Shown piece by piece: positions 5,525-6,175 of a DNA stretch of 6,175 nt (the first letter of the stretch is position 1; each line of letters begins with the position of its first letter). Origin of the DNA: Candidatus Acidiferrales bacterium. Its GTDB lineage: Bacteria; Acidobacteriota; Terriglobia; Acidoferrales; UBA7541. The stretch spans positions 1 to 6,175 of the forward strand of contig JASHYE010000169.1 of NCBI GenBank assembly GCA_030043155.1, given 5' to 3'. The notes beneath the pieces were generated by a model. The model saw only the letters and a program-made list of their open reading frames with translations. It did no database searches and was not told where the DNA came from. A program made the position numbers and the translations under genes.

Positions 5525-6175
5525 GCAAGATTTGGCGGGGGATTGGGCTTGCCTGCCTTGTGGCAGCTAGCCTTTTGATTCTATCGACAGGCGCGGTCCA
5601 GGCCGACACGGGCCCCTCGGTGCGGGTGACGTCTGCCGTTGGCCAGGGCGTGGTCCGTCTCGATGCCAAGGCAAATGGCCCGTTCAGCTACGTCATTCAC
5701 CACCCGAGCACGGATCTCTATTACATTGACCTGACCGGCGTCTCCGCGAAACCCAGCGCGGCAGCCCAAGTTCTCGGCACAGACATCGTTCGGAGCTATC
5801 GTCTCGAGCAGTACCAGTCCGGTGACACCACCGTTTCGCGACTGGAGATTCTGCTCGGCGATGGCGCGACACCGCAAATCACTCGTCAAGGAACAGGTGC
5901 GCTGCAGATTGTCGTTTCCAAGAAAAACGTCATGGATGCGAATGGCGATTTCACGGGAGAGCCCCACGTTGTGAATGCCGCCCTTCGCGAATCGGCCCCT
6001 ACGAGCGCGGTCATTCGTCAGATTTCTGTAGCCAAGGATGGAGATGCTCCCGAAGTCTTGGTTCTTGGCTCCGGCTCGATGGATTGTCACGAGTTGCGCC
6101 TGAGCCATCCGGCACGCCTGGTTCTCGATTTCAACAGCGAGCGAATGTCCGCTGCGAAAAAGGTCGCCAGCACGG
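5521..6175 (+). CDS. pilQ: PilQ, type IV pilus secretin, N-terminal AMIN-domain part only
   Basis: Partial: 218 codons are present and the frame stays open at the right edge, so the secretin pore domain is not seen. Residues 1-28 are a Sec signal peptide with basic SKIWR start, hydrophobic core at about 8-24 and likely cleavage after VQA (26-28). Residues about 32-135 form a first AMIN-type beta domain (VRVTSAVG, YYIDLTG, RLEILLG, ALQIVVS). A second begins at about 164 (VIRQISVA) and contains HPARLVLDF at 196-204, the typical AMIN core. AMIN domains bind peptidoglycan and position the secretin, the outer-membrane channel for the pilus fibre. The ATG overlaps the pilP stop. A lone AMIN-domain protein is possible in principle, but the position directly after pilP makes PilQ by far the best call. 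Confidence 0.9.
   Translation, partial: MSKIWRGIGLACLVAASLLILSTGAVQADTGPSVRVTSAVGQGVVRLDAKANGPFSYVIHHPSTDLYYIDLTGVSAKPSAAAQVLGTDIVRSYRLEQYQSGDTTVSRLEILLGDGATPQITRQGTGALQIVVSKKNVMDANGDFTGEPHVVNAALRESAPTSAVIRQISVAKDGDAPEVLVLGSGSMDCHELRLSHPARLVLDFNSERMSAAKKVAST

Noticed and set aside
5581..6108. A 175-codon minus-strand open frame opposite pilQ.
   Set aside because: It is antisense to a frame with a clear signal peptide and AMIN domains, and has no recognisable features of its own.

Overview
The window is a chromosomal stretch of a Gram-negative bacterium with an outer membrane: it encodes a periplasmic adaptor protein and a type IV pilus alignment/secretin operon. The moderately high GC, the pilM-N-O-P-Q order, the INLLGxERPK start of PilN and the coding style suggest Acidobacteriota (Terriglobia-like). 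That assignment is an inference from recollection and was not tested by any search.

Layout. (1) Positions 1-509, minus strand: the N-terminal part of an HlyD/MacA-family membrane-fusion (efflux adaptor) protein that runs off the left edge. (2) 510-698: a 189-bp divergent intergenic region with a perfect 16-bp palindrome and a strong Shine-Dalgarno for the next gene. (3) 699-2165, plus strand: a complete UbiD-family prenyl-FMN-dependent decarboxylase that starts with TTG and has its metal-binding and catalytic residues intact; it probably acts in quinone (menaquinone or ubiquinone) synthesis. (4) 2166-2505: a 340-bp gap without a convincing gene. It holds an inverted repeat, a promoter candidate with a perfect TTGACA -35 box, and a leader of about 150 nt with two strong potential hairpins, the second followed by a short T run just upstream of pilM. 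(5) 2506 to the right edge, plus strand: a tightly packed operon pilM-pilN-pilO-pilP-pilQ, with ATGA overlaps at M/N and P/Q and gaps of 9 and 2 bp at N/O and O/P. pilQ is cut by the window edge after 218 codons.

How the genes work together. PilM is a cytoplasmic actin-like protein that grips the short INLL-containing N-terminus of PilN. PilN and PilO are paralogous single-span inner-membrane proteins that pair through coiled coils and ferredoxin-like periplasmic domains. PilP reaches across the periplasm and its C-terminal beta domain docks on PilQ, the outer-membrane secretin, whose AMIN domains hold the cell wall. Together they form the alignment subcomplex of the type IVa pilus machine. 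The adaptor gene and ubiD look like unrelated housekeeping neighbours with their own expression signals.

I found no mobile element, CRISPR array, tRNA/rRNA gene or clearly new multi-gene system. The parts most worth a second look are the structured, possibly attenuating leader of the pil operon, the palindrome in front of ubiD, and the PilP variant that lacks a normal lipobox.
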